A stretch of 64,000 bases of DNA, taken from positions 1 to 64,000 of the forward strand of contig DVGW01000020.1 of NCBI GenBank assembly GCA_018712515.1, given 5' to 3'. The position numbers and the translations under genes are program-made. Source of the DNA: Aphodovivens avicola. GTDB taxonomy: Bacteria > Actinomycetota > Coriobacteriia > Coriobacteriales > Eggerthellaceae. The notes under the pieces are model-generated. The model ran no database searches. It saw nothing but the letters and a program-made list of their open reading frames with translations, and was not told where the DNA came from. Positions 8,261 through 15,374 of the stretch are shown one piece after another; positions within the stretch are counted from its first letter, which is position 1; every line of letters begins with the position of its first letter.

Positions 8261-9334
8261 ATGAGCGCTCTTGCAAATTGCCCCTCATCGGCCAAGGATG
8301 TCTTCGTATGCGGCGGTGGCCATCAGGGCATCGCGATGTCCGCCCACCTCGCCCTCGCCGGCTGTAGGGTGTCCCTTTGGAACCGAACTGAATCCCATAT
8401 CTCGGAAGTGATGGAAAAGGGCGAGGTCGAGTGCTCCGGCGTGGTGGAGGGGACGGCGCGGCTTGATTCGGTGTCGTCGAGCATGGAGGCCGCCATGAGG
8501 CCCTTCGTGATGATCGCCACGCCGAGCAGCGCGCATAGGGATATCGCGGTAAGGATGGCGCCCTTCGTGGGCCGCGACACGGTCGTCGTGCTGAACCCGG
8601 GGAGGACGTTCGGGGCGATAGAGTTCGCGGAAACGTTGAAATCCTGCGGGGTCAGGGAGCTTCCCCATATCGCGGAGACGCAGACCATTGTGTACACATG
8701 TCGCAGGACGGGCGGGAACGGCGCACGGATTTTCGCGATCAAGAACGGGGTCAGGATAGCTTCTTTGATGAAAGACGACCTGCCCTTGATCATGAGCAAG
8801 ATGCCGGATTGCCTGAAGGGGTATTTCGAACCTGTCGAATCGGTCGCGATCACCTCTCTGGGCAACGTCGGCATGGTGCTCCATTGCGCCCCTGTCTTGA
8901 TGAACACCGGCTGGATTGAGGCGCCGGGTGTTGCTTTCAAGTACTACTACGACGGGATAACGCCGAGTGTGGCCTCTTTCATTGAGACGATCGATGCGGA
9001 GAGGCTTGCCGTTTCTCGGGCCCTCGGATACGAGATCGAATCGACTGCGGGATGGCTCAGGCGCGTCTACGGAGTTGCCGGCGGATCCCTGTACGAATGC
9101 ATTCGGAACAACGATGCCTATCGCAAGATCGACGCCCCTGGATCCATCCATTGCCGGTACACGGAAGAGGATATTCCCAACGGACTCGTTCCCCTGTCCC
9201 ACATAGGACGGCAGCTCGGGATCCGTACCCCCAATGCTGATCTTGTCATCGGGCTCGGGAGTGCCGAACTCGGGGTGGATTTCGGATCGCTTGGCAGGAG
9301 GATGGACCTCTCGCTGGTTAGGGAATACGTTTAG
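8261..9334 (+). CDS. Octopine/nopaline dehydrogenase family NAD(P)-dependent enzyme
   Basis: 357 residues. N-terminal Rossmann fold with VCGGGHQGIAMSAHLA (G-x-G-x-x-G type) and VMIATPSSAHRDIA; the C-terminal half matches the octopine-dehydrogenase domain, including GNVGMVLHCAPVLMNTG with the conserved His, FKYYYDGITPSVA and EIESTAGWLRRVYG. The family reductively condenses an alpha-keto acid with the amino group of an amino acid to give opines, although some members oxidise hydroxy acids. It follows the cobalamin protein by 22 nt and precedes rmlA by 17 nt, so it is probably co-transcribed with both. Opine-type residues (N-carboxyethyl amino acids) are known substituents of some bacterial O-antigens, which suits this location. 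Confidence 0.85.
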   Translation: MSALANCPSSAKDVFVCGGGHQGIAMSAHLALAGCRVSLWNRTESHISEVMEKGEVECSGVVEGTARLDSVSSSMEAAMRPFVMIATPSSAHRDIAVRMAPFVGRDTVVVLNPGRTFGAIEFAETLKSCGVRELPHIAETQTIVYTCRRTGGNGARIFAIKNGVRIASLMKDDLPLIMSKMPDCLKGYFEPVESVAITSLGNVGMVLHCAPVLMNTGWIEAPGVAFKYYYDGITPSVASFIETIDAERLAVSRALGYEIESTAGWLRRVYGVAGGSLYECIRNNDAYRKIDAPGSIHCRYTEEDIPNGLVPLSHIGRQLGIRTPNADLVIGLGSAELGVDFGSLGRRMDLSLVREYV

Positions 9335-9351
9335 GCAGGAGGAATTTCAGA

Positions 9352-10239
9352 ATGAAGGGCATAATCCTCGCAGGTGGCTCGGGCACGCGCCTGCATCCCA
9401 TAACCAAGGCGGTGAGCAAGCAGCTTCTGCCCGTCTACGATAAGCCGCTCGTGTATTACCCGCTTTCGGTCCTCATGCTTGCAGGCATCCGCGAGGTGCT
9501 CGTCATATCGGATCCGATCTCGCTTCCTCAGTATGAAAGGCTGTTGGGAGATGGCTCCGAGCTCGGCATGCGGCTCGAGTATGCCGTGCAGGAGCATCCG
9601 GACGGGCTCGCCCAGGCGTTTGTCATCGGGCAGGAGTTCGTTGGGGGCGAGCCCGTTGCCCTCGTTCTCGGTGACAACATGTTCCATGGTCAGGATCTCA
9701 CCCGCACGCTGCTGCGCGCTAAGGCCAAGGTTGAGGGCGAGGGCGGCGCCGTGGTGTTCGGTTATCCGGTAAAGGATCCTCGCGCCTTCGGTGTGGTGGA
9801 GTTCGACTCAAAGCATCGTGTCGTCGGCATCGAGGAGAAGCCGGAGGTGCCGAAGTCGAACTACGCCGTCCCCGGCCTGTACTTCTATGACTTCAGGGTT
9901 TGCGATATAGCCGCGAGTGTGGAACCCTCGGCGCGTGGCGAGCTCGAGATAACCTCCGTGAACAACGCCTACCTCGAACTTGGCGCCCTCTCCGTGGAGC
10001 TCATGGGCCGCGGCATGGCGTGGCTCGACACCGGGACCCCCGAAGGGCTTCTCAAGGCTGCCGAGTACGTGGAGGCGATCCAGTCGAGGCAGGGCTACTA
10101 CGTCGCCTGCATCGAGGAGATAGCCTACCGGCGCGGGTTCATAGGCGCCGACGGGCTGATGAGGCTTGGGGAGGCCTTGAAGAAGACCGATTACGGAAAG
10201 TACCTGATGTCGGTGGCCCGCGAAGGCGGAGTAGAATAG
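9352..10239 (+). CDS. rmlA: Glucose-1-phosphate thymidylyltransferase RmlA
   Basis: 295 residues, start ATG with AGGAGG about 10 nt upstream. Nucleotidyltransferase signature LAGGSGTRLHPITKAVSKQLLPVYDKPL near the N-terminus, GDNMFHG (metal-binding Asp), EEKPEVPKSNYAVPGLYFYD and WLDTGTPEGLL. It condenses glucose-1-phosphate with dTTP to give dTDP-glucose, the first step of dTDP-deoxysugar synthesis, and is followed directly by rmlB. No rmlC or rmlD lies in the window, so the final sugar could be rhamnose (completed elsewhere) or another dTDP-4-keto-6-deoxyglucose derivative. Confidence 0.96.
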   Translation: MKGIILAGGSGTRLHPITKAVSKQLLPVYDKPLVYYPLSVLMLAGIREVLVISDPISLPQYERLLGDGSELGMRLEYAVQEHPDGLAQAFVIGQEFVGGEPVALVLGDNMFHGQDLTRTLLRAKAKVEGEGGAVVFGYPVKDPRAFGVVEFDSKHRVVGIEEKPEVPKSNYAVPGLYFYDFRVCDIAASVEPSARGELEITSVNNAYLELGALSVELMGRGMAWLDTGTPEGLLKAAEYVEAIQSRQGYYVACIEEIAYRRGFIGADGLMRLGEALKKTDYGKYLMSVAREGGVE

Positions 10240-10289
10240 AAAATGAAGGACGTGGGCCTGCGGGCCCTAATTTTTTGCCTGGAGGAATT

Positions 10290-11291
10290 TTGAAGAGCAT
10301 CATAGTCACCGGCGGCTGCGGCTTCATCGGATCCAACTTCGTCCATTACGTCGTGGATAATTGCCCTGGTGTCCACGTCACCGTGCTCGACAAGCTCACT
10401 TACGCCGGCAACCCGGACAACATCGCAGGGCTGCCCGCGGACCGGGTCGAGCTTGTCGTGGGCGACATCTGTGACGCAGGCCTTTTGGACGAGCTCGTCC
10501 CCGGGCACGACGCGGTCGTCCACTACGCCGCGGAGTCCCACAACGACAACTCGATAGCGGATCCCGAACCCTTCCTCAGGACCAACGTGGAGGGCACCTA
10601 CCGGCTGCTCGAGGCGTGCAGGAAACATGGCGTGAGGCTCCACCACGTCTCGACCGACGAGGTCTACGGCGACCTCGCCCTCGACGACCCCGCCCGCTTC
10701 ACCGAGGAGACGCCCTACCGGCCGTCCTCCCCGTACAGCTCCACCAAGGCGGCATCGGATATGCTCGTGCGCGCCTGGGTGAGGACCTACGGGGTGCGCG
10801 CCACGATCTCGAACTGCTCCAACAACTACGGCCCCTACCAGCACGTCGAGAAGTTCATCCCCAGGCAGATCACGAACATCCTGTGCGGCATCCGCCCCAA
10901 GCTTTACGGCGACGGGCGCAATGTCCGCGACTGGATCCACACTGAGGACCACTCGAGCGCCGTCTGGGAGATACTCACCCGCGGCCGCATCGGCGAGACC
11001 TACCTCATCGGCGCCGACGGCGAGAGGTCCAACATCGACGTCCTGCGCGCGATCCTCGAGGCGATGGAGCAGCCCGCCGACGCCTTCGACTGGGTGCGCG
11101 ACCGCCCCGGCCACGACCGCCGCTACGCGATCGACCCGACCAAGCTCAGGACGGAGCTCGGCTGGCGTCCGCGCCACACCGACTTCGCGTCGGGACTCGA
11201 GGAGACTATCGCGTGGTACCGCGACAACGAGGGCTGGTGGCGCCCCGCCAAGGAGGCCACCGAGAAGAAGTACGCCGCTCGGGGACAGTAG
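10290..11291 (+). CDS. rmlB: dTDP-glucose 4,6-dehydratase RmlB, copy 1
   Basis: 333 residues from TTG 10290, chosen because GGAGG at 10281-10285 lies at proper spacing and the protein begins with the family start MKSIIVTGGCGFIGSN. Extended short-chain dehydrogenase: NAD motif TGGCGFIG, STDEVYG catalytic region, Y149-x3-K153 in SPYSSTK, and the sugar-nucleotide region SNCSNNYGP. It converts dTDP-glucose to dTDP-4-keto-6-deoxyglucose. A second, highly similar copy begins at 12080: from about residue 80 onward the two proteins are almost identical, whereas the first 80 residues differ much more. Confidence 0.95.
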   Translation: MKSIIVTGGCGFIGSNFVHYVVDNCPGVHVTVLDKLTYAGNPDNIAGLPADRVELVVGDICDAGLLDELVPGHDAVVHYAAESHNDNSIADPEPFLRTNVEGTYRLLEACRKHGVRLHHVSTDEVYGDLALDDPARFTEETPYRPSSPYSSTKAASDMLVRAWVRTYGVRATISNCSNNYGPYQHVEKFIPRQITNILCGIRPKLYGDGRNVRDWIHTEDHSSAVWEILTRGRIGETYLIGADGERSNIDVLRAILEAMEQPADAFDWVRDRPGHDRRYAIDPTKLRTELGWRPRHTDFASGLEETIAWYRDNEGWWRPAKEATEKKYAARGQ

Positions 11292-11321
11292 TGTTGTTCG
11301 CTTTAACGGCTATTGTCTGTT

Positions 11322-11751
11322 AGCGAGCTCCAAGCAGCTGCTCGCCAACTACGGCGACGTCCCGCAGAACCTCATCGAGGCGATCGTCGAGTCCAACCGC
11401 ACCCGCAAGGACTTCGTCGCCGACGAGGTCCTGAGGCGCGTGAACGAGCTCGTGTACTCCGGTGTCGAGGCGCCCGTGGTGGGCGTGTACCGCCTCACCA
11501 TGAAGACCGGCTCGGACAACTTCCGCGCGAGCTCGGTGCAGGGCATCATGAAGCGCGTGAAGGCCAAGGGCGTGCCCGTGGTGGTCTACGAGCCCACCTT
11601 GGACGCCCCCGACTTCTTCGGCAGCGAGGTGACCCACGACCTTGACGGCTTCAAGTCGCGCTGCGACATCATCATCGCCAACCGCTGGTCCGGCGAGCTC
11701 GCCGACGTGGAGGAGATGGTGTACACGCGGGATCTGTTTAAGAGGGATTAG
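11322..11751 (+). pseudogene. 3' remnant of a UDP-glucose 6-dehydrogenase gene
   Basis: The frame ending at TAG 11749-11751 encodes the C-terminal domain of a UDP-glucose/GDP-mannose dehydrogenase: SKQLLANYGDVPQNLIEAIV, SNRTRKDFVADEVL, YRLTMKTGSDNFRASS and VVVYEPTLD. The N-terminal NAD domain and the catalytic Cys segment are absent; sequence upstream of about 11322 is the end of rmlB copy 1 plus junction sequence, with no start codon or ribosome site that would make a sensible protein. About 140 of the usual 390 or more residues remain. It is therefore a decayed fragment, probably left by recombination that also produced the two rmlB copies. Confidence 0.85.
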
Positions 11752-12079
11752 TCGGGCAGTTTGGTCTTTCAGGGAGTCGAGGTGTAGTCTCTAGCCACTG
11801 ATACCGTTAGATAGAGTTGTTCTGATGCGCCGAGGTTCGCCTCGGCGCATTGCTTTGCGGGGCTGGGGGAGTACGCTTTGACGGGAATTCTTCTCAGCGA
11901 TTCGGTGTAGCTTATCTGGATCGTGCTTTCTGTAAGCGCTGTCCGCTTTACCGCCACTGGCGGTATAAGAATGGCGGTGATGGAAGGGATATGGGGTATG
12001 GGTCTCTATTGGTTGGCGCACCCTGTCGTAAAATGTGATCTCTGGCATTTGCTACTGGCTCTACGGAAGGCGGTCTACT
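11752..12079 (+). other. Intergenic stretch with terminator, no gene
   Basis: This 328-base stretch between the dehydrogenase remnant and rmlB copy 2 shows no convincing coding frame. It contains the hairpin listed at 11825-11850, and GGAAGG at 12065-12070 serves the TTG start of rmlB copy 2. No clear sigma-70-type promoter was identified. Confidence 0.6.
11825..11850 (+). terminator. Strong hairpin with TTCG loop
   Basis: A perfect 11-bp stem closes a TTCG tetraloop (ATGCGCCGAGG / CCTCGGCGCAT). The following TGCTTTGCGG is only weakly T-rich. It lies 73 bases after the dehydrogenase remnant and would end transcription of the glycan operon before rmlB copy 2. Confidence 0.65.
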
Positions 12080-13090
12080 TTGCGTCTCGTTGTCACCGGA
12101 GGGGCCGGGTTCATCGGCTCGAACTTCTGCCATTGGGTGTGCGAACATCAGCCGGAAGTTCGCATCATCGTGCTCGACAAGCTCACCTACGCCGGCAATC
12201 CCGCCAATCTCGCCGGGTTGCCGGGCGATAAGGTTGAGCTCGTCGTGGGCGACATCTGCGATGCGGCGCTGGTGGACCGCCTGTTCGCGGAGGCTGATGC
12301 CTGCGTGCATTTCGCGGCGGAGTCCCACAACGACAATTCGATAGCGGATTCTGAGCCCTTCCTGGAGACCAACGTGCACGGCACGTACACGCTGCTGGAG
12401 GCGGCGCGTAGGCATGATGTCCGCTTCCACCACATCTCGACCGACGAGGTCTACGGCGACCTGGCGCTGGACGATCCGGCGCGATTCACCGAGGAGTCCC
12501 CGTATCGACCGAGCTCGCCGTACAGCTCGACCAAGGCGGCGAGTGATCTGCTCGTGCGCGCGTGGGTGCGCACCTACGGGGTTAGGGCGACGATCTCGAA
12601 CTGCTCGAACAACTACGGCCCGCGCCAGCACGTGGAGAAGTTCATCCCGCGCCAGATCACCAACATCCTGCGCGGAGAGCGCCCCAGGCTCTACGGCGAC
12701 GGGCGCAACGTCCGCGACTGGATCCACGTCGACGACCACTCGAGCGCGGTATGGGAGATCCTGACGCGCGGGCGGGTGGGGGAGACCTACCTCATCGGCG
12801 CCGATGGCGAGAGAAGCAACATCGACGTTCTGCGGGCGATCCTCGAGACGATGGGGCAGCCCGCGGACGCCTTCGACTGGGTGCGCGACCGCCCCGGTCA
12901 TGACCGCCGCTACGCGATCGATTCGACCAAGCTCAGAACCGAGCTCGGCTGGAGGCCGAGGCACACCGACTTCGCGTCGGGACTCGAGGAGACGATCCGC
13001 TGGTACCGCGACAACGAACAGTGGTGGGTGCCTGCCAAGGACGCCACCGAGGCGAAGTATGCAGAGCAGGGACGGCGCCGCCATTTCTAA
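12080..13090 (+). CDS. rmlB: dTDP-glucose 4,6-dehydratase RmlB, copy 2
   Basis: 336 residues from TTG 12080 (GGAAGG at 12065-12070); an upstream in-frame start at 12035 would add 15 residues that do not fit the family. NAD motif VTGGAGFIGSN, STDEVYG, YSSTK and SNCSNNYGP are all intact, so both copies should be active dehydratases. The C-terminal three quarters match copy 1 with few substitutions, while the first 80 residues differ at many positions, as expected after gene conversion or unequal crossing-over. It has an extra RRRHF tail. It is separated from the main operon by a terminator. Confidence 0.95.
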   Translation: MRLVVTGGAGFIGSNFCHWVCEHQPEVRIIVLDKLTYAGNPANLAGLPGDKVELVVGDICDAALVDRLFAEADACVHFAAESHNDNSIADSEPFLETNVHGTYTLLEAARRHDVRFHHISTDEVYGDLALDDPARFTEESPYRPSSPYSSTKAASDLLVRAWVRTYGVRATISNCSNNYGPRQHVEKFIPRQITNILRGERPRLYGDGRNVRDWIHVDDHSSAVWEILTRGRVGETYLIGADGERSNIDVLRAILETMGQPADAFDWVRDRPGHDRRYAIDSTKLRTELGWRPRHTDFASGLEETIRWYRDNEQWWVPAKDATEAKYAEQGRRRHF

Positions 13091-13185
13091 ATCGCCCCTT
13101 CTCCGGACGGGGAATTACCGCCTTCATTCTTCAATGCGGTGCTCTCGATGGTGTTCTTTGTGGCTTCAGTCAGCCGTCTTTCTTG

Positions 13186-13237
13186 ACATACCTGTTACCA
13201 TTAAACCAGATATCTGGTTTAATGGTAACAGGTATGT
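13186..13237. promoter_or_regulatory. 52-bp perfect palindrome before the AAA/RloB pair
   Basis: Two 26-base arms (13186-13211 and 13212-13237) are exact reverse complements with no spacer. TTGACA at 13183-13188 overlaps the left edge, so the palindrome would lie over a promoter and its start region, 30 bases before the ATPase gene. As RNA it would form a long perfect hairpin. It could be a repressor operator or a transcription barrier; no regulator gene is adjacent. Confidence 0.85.
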
Positions 13238-13267
13238 GATTGCGCTGGGCGGTCTGGAGGGAATGCA

Positions 13268-14566
13268 ATGCTGCTTGAATATGCTATTTCTAATTATCGC
13301 TCGTTTGCTGATGAAGCTTATTTCGATTTGCATCCGACGCGGTCTAAGGCAATCCGGCGATATCCCGATAGCTTCGTAGAATTCAAAACGGGAGAGCGGG
13401 CATTGAAGGATGCGGTTATCGTCGGGGAGAATGCAAGCGGAAAATCGAATTTCGTTGAAAGCATTGCTTTTCTACGAGATTTGGTTGTGCGCGCCGATGT
13501 GAGGCCTCGCAGCTACCTCTCTCAAATTAATGCCAGAAATCTGGTTTTGTATAACGACCCGCCACGTGTCGAAGATATTGAAGGAACCGATTCGGAGCAA
13601 TCCTTTTACGTGAAAATCGCTTTTGAGGACGCGACGTATTCCTATCATCTTGCGCTCGATGCAGTAGGCATAGTGAGTGAGGAGTTGTTCTATGCTCCAT
13701 TCCGGTCTTCTTTAGAAAAGGCGATTTTCAAATTGCATCGATTCGACCATCGCTCGTGCAAAGCATGCGAGAATGACGCCGAATGCAAGGATTATCGGGA
13801 GGGCGGCGGTTGCAACAGATACCAGCTTGAGTACGGTTCCGACAGGGGGGAACTGTCTCCCGAAGAAGTGAATCGACTCGATGCGGCGCGTCAAGACAAC
13901 CAAAGACGTCTTTCCCTAGTTTGGTTGGCGGCGGTTGGGGACGAGCATTGCGACAGGGTTCTCAACTGGCTTGCCAACGACGTCGTGGTTGTTCGAGCCC
14001 CTTCGCCCCTGATGATTGAGAGCACCGTACCTGCCGAGGAACTTCTCTCGGTGCTAGGGACGGACGATTATTTGGATATTGCCAAGCTCGTTGATCGAAG
14101 CATCGTCGCGTTTGAATTGGATAGGGATCATCCTTTGCGAGAGAGCGTTCTCGTTCGCGAGGATGGCGATGGCCGGCGTTTCCGTCGTTCTTTGAAGGAT
14201 GACTCCGCTGGCGTTCGGCAGTTTTTCTGCTGGGCGTATTATATCTACCAGGTGGTTTACCGGAACAAGACGGTCATCGCCGATGAGGTGGATAGCATGA
14301 TCAACCCGGTGCTTTCCGAGCGTGTGATTGCTTACATCAATGGCAGCGATCACTCGGGACAGTATCTGTTCACAACGCACAACATATTCAACCTTACTTT
14401 GCGGACTTATATGAAAGAGCAAATCTACTTCATCACAAAGGATCCTCTTACGCTGACCTCCACGCTCTATTCTGCGGCAGATTTCGACGAGATTCGCTAT
14501 GACGTGAAAACGGAGCTCTACGAGTTCTATTTGAAGGGGATGCTGGGAGGCACTCTCCATGAGTAG
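13268..14566 (+). CDS. AAA ATPase, OLD/RloA-like (probable defence component)
   Basis: 432 residues, GGAGGGA before the ATG. N-terminal LLEYAISNYRSFADE is the usual opening of SMC-like AAA_15/AAA_21 ATPases; Walker A is GENASGKS (residues 53-60), Walker B is VIADEVD (Asp339, Glu340), followed by the switch TTHNIFNL. A Cys-rich insertion (CKACENDAEC, CNRYQ, around residues 160-185) lies between the ATPase halves and could bind a metal. The stop overlaps the RloB-like gene by 8 nt. ATPase-plus-RloB/Toprim pairs are known anti-phage modules (AbiL type, and PARIS more distantly). GC content is lower than the surroundings, consistent with horizontal gain. Confidence 0.82.
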   Translation: MLLEYAISNYRSFADEAYFDLHPTRSKAIRRYPDSFVEFKTGERALKDAVIVGENASGKSNFVESIAFLRDLVVRADVRPRSYLSQINARNLVLYNDPPRVEDIEGTDSEQSFYVKIAFEDATYSYHLALDAVGIVSEELFYAPFRSSLEKAIFKLHRFDHRSCKACENDAECKDYREGGGCNRYQLEYGSDRGELSPEEVNRLDAARQDNQRRLSLVWLAAVGDEHCDRVLNWLANDVVVVRAPSPLMIESTVPAEELLSVLGTDDYLDIAKLVDRSIVAFELDRDHPLRESVLVREDGDGRRFRRSLKDDSAGVRQFFCWAYYIYQVVYRNKTVIADEVDSMINPVLSERVIAYINGSDHSGQYLFTTHNIFNLTLRTYMKEQIYFITKDPLTLTSTLYSAADFDEIRYDVKTELYEFYLKGMLGGTLHE

Positions 14567-15257
14567 GCAACGTCCGAAACGCCGGTTTTCGAAAAAGATC
14601 GTCGTGTTTTGCGAGGGGCAGACGGAAAAGCACTATCTCAATGGTTTGAAAAAGTGGCTTTCAGAGCGAGACCCCTCGATAACGGTCCGCATCGAACCCG
14701 TCGACATGAAAGGCGGCGGCTACGATGCCGCTCTGAGGAAGCTTCGTATCGAGCCCGATTCAAACTGCATTGCCCGACTTGTCGTCATGGATTTTGATCG
14801 CTATCTCGATATCCCCTCTGAACGAATTGCGTTCGGGCAGTTGGTGCAGTTTTCCCAATTGAGTATGAGCCGTCAAATCCCTACGGTGCTGGTGATCAGC
14901 AATGCTAATTTCGAATACGCTCTTTGCTGCCACGATCCTATATATCGAGGGGAGGATCCATCGTCTTTCCTCAAGAAAGAGTGGGGATATGGGACACTTG
15001 GAGACGTGAAGGCTGATGATCGAATTTGGGGTAAGGCCCATGAGGGCGAGAGATCCCATGAGGGCGCGATGAAGGTGCTTTCAGAACGTCCTGCCCTGAT
15101 CAGCAATGAACTGAAAATAAAGAAATCGGCGCACTCGATCAGTTTGTCGAAAGTGAGCTTCAACGAGGAAAACACCAGTGTGCGGTCTTCGAACCTCTCT
15201 GATCTATTTAAGGTGCTCATGTTTGACGAAGGCGTCGCATTCTTCTCCGGTGTTTGA
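14559..15257 (+). CDS. RloB-like protein (probable nuclease effector)
   Basis: 232 residues. The start KKIVVFCEGQTEKHYL (Glu19 and Glu23) and the VVMDFDRY strand around residues 76-82 fit the RloB/Toprim-like fold, where such acidic residues coordinate Mg2+ for nucleic-acid cleavage. A further SNANFEYALCCHD motif is typical of RloB proteins. The C-terminal quarter is basic. It overlaps the AAA ATPase gene by 8 nt and must be co-translated with it; in related systems the ATPase senses phage or controls the effector. That this pair defends against phage is inferred from family and pairing. Confidence 0.8.
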   Translation: MSRQRPKRRFSKKIVVFCEGQTEKHYLNGLKKWLSERDPSITVRIEPVDMKGGGYDAALRKLRIEPDSNCIARLVVMDFDRYLDIPSERIAFGQLVQFSQLSMSRQIPTVLVISNANFEYALCCHDPIYRGEDPSSFLKKEWGYGTLGDVKADDRIWGKAHEGERSHEGAMKVLSERPALISNELKIKKSAHSISLSKVSFNEENTSVRSSNLSDLFKVLMFDEGVAFFSGV

Positions 15258-15374
15258 GAGCAAGTTGTCTCCCTTGTGGTAAGACTGCGCAAAACGGCGG
15301 TTGAGTGACTGTCGTTAGCCGGTTGGCGCTACCATAGCGGAAGTTTGGAACGAATTATCACGGAGGTTTCCGTT

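Noticed and set aside
9900..10289. Upstream extension of the rmlB copy 1 frame into rmlA
   Set aside because: The extension overlaps a clear rmlA gene in another frame; TTG 10290 with GGAGG gives the correct family N-terminus.
13268..15257. Calling the ATPase/RloB pair a PARIS system
   Set aside because: PARIS effectors have a DUF4435-type Toprim protein; the second gene here looks RloB-like, so only a broader defence assignment is made.
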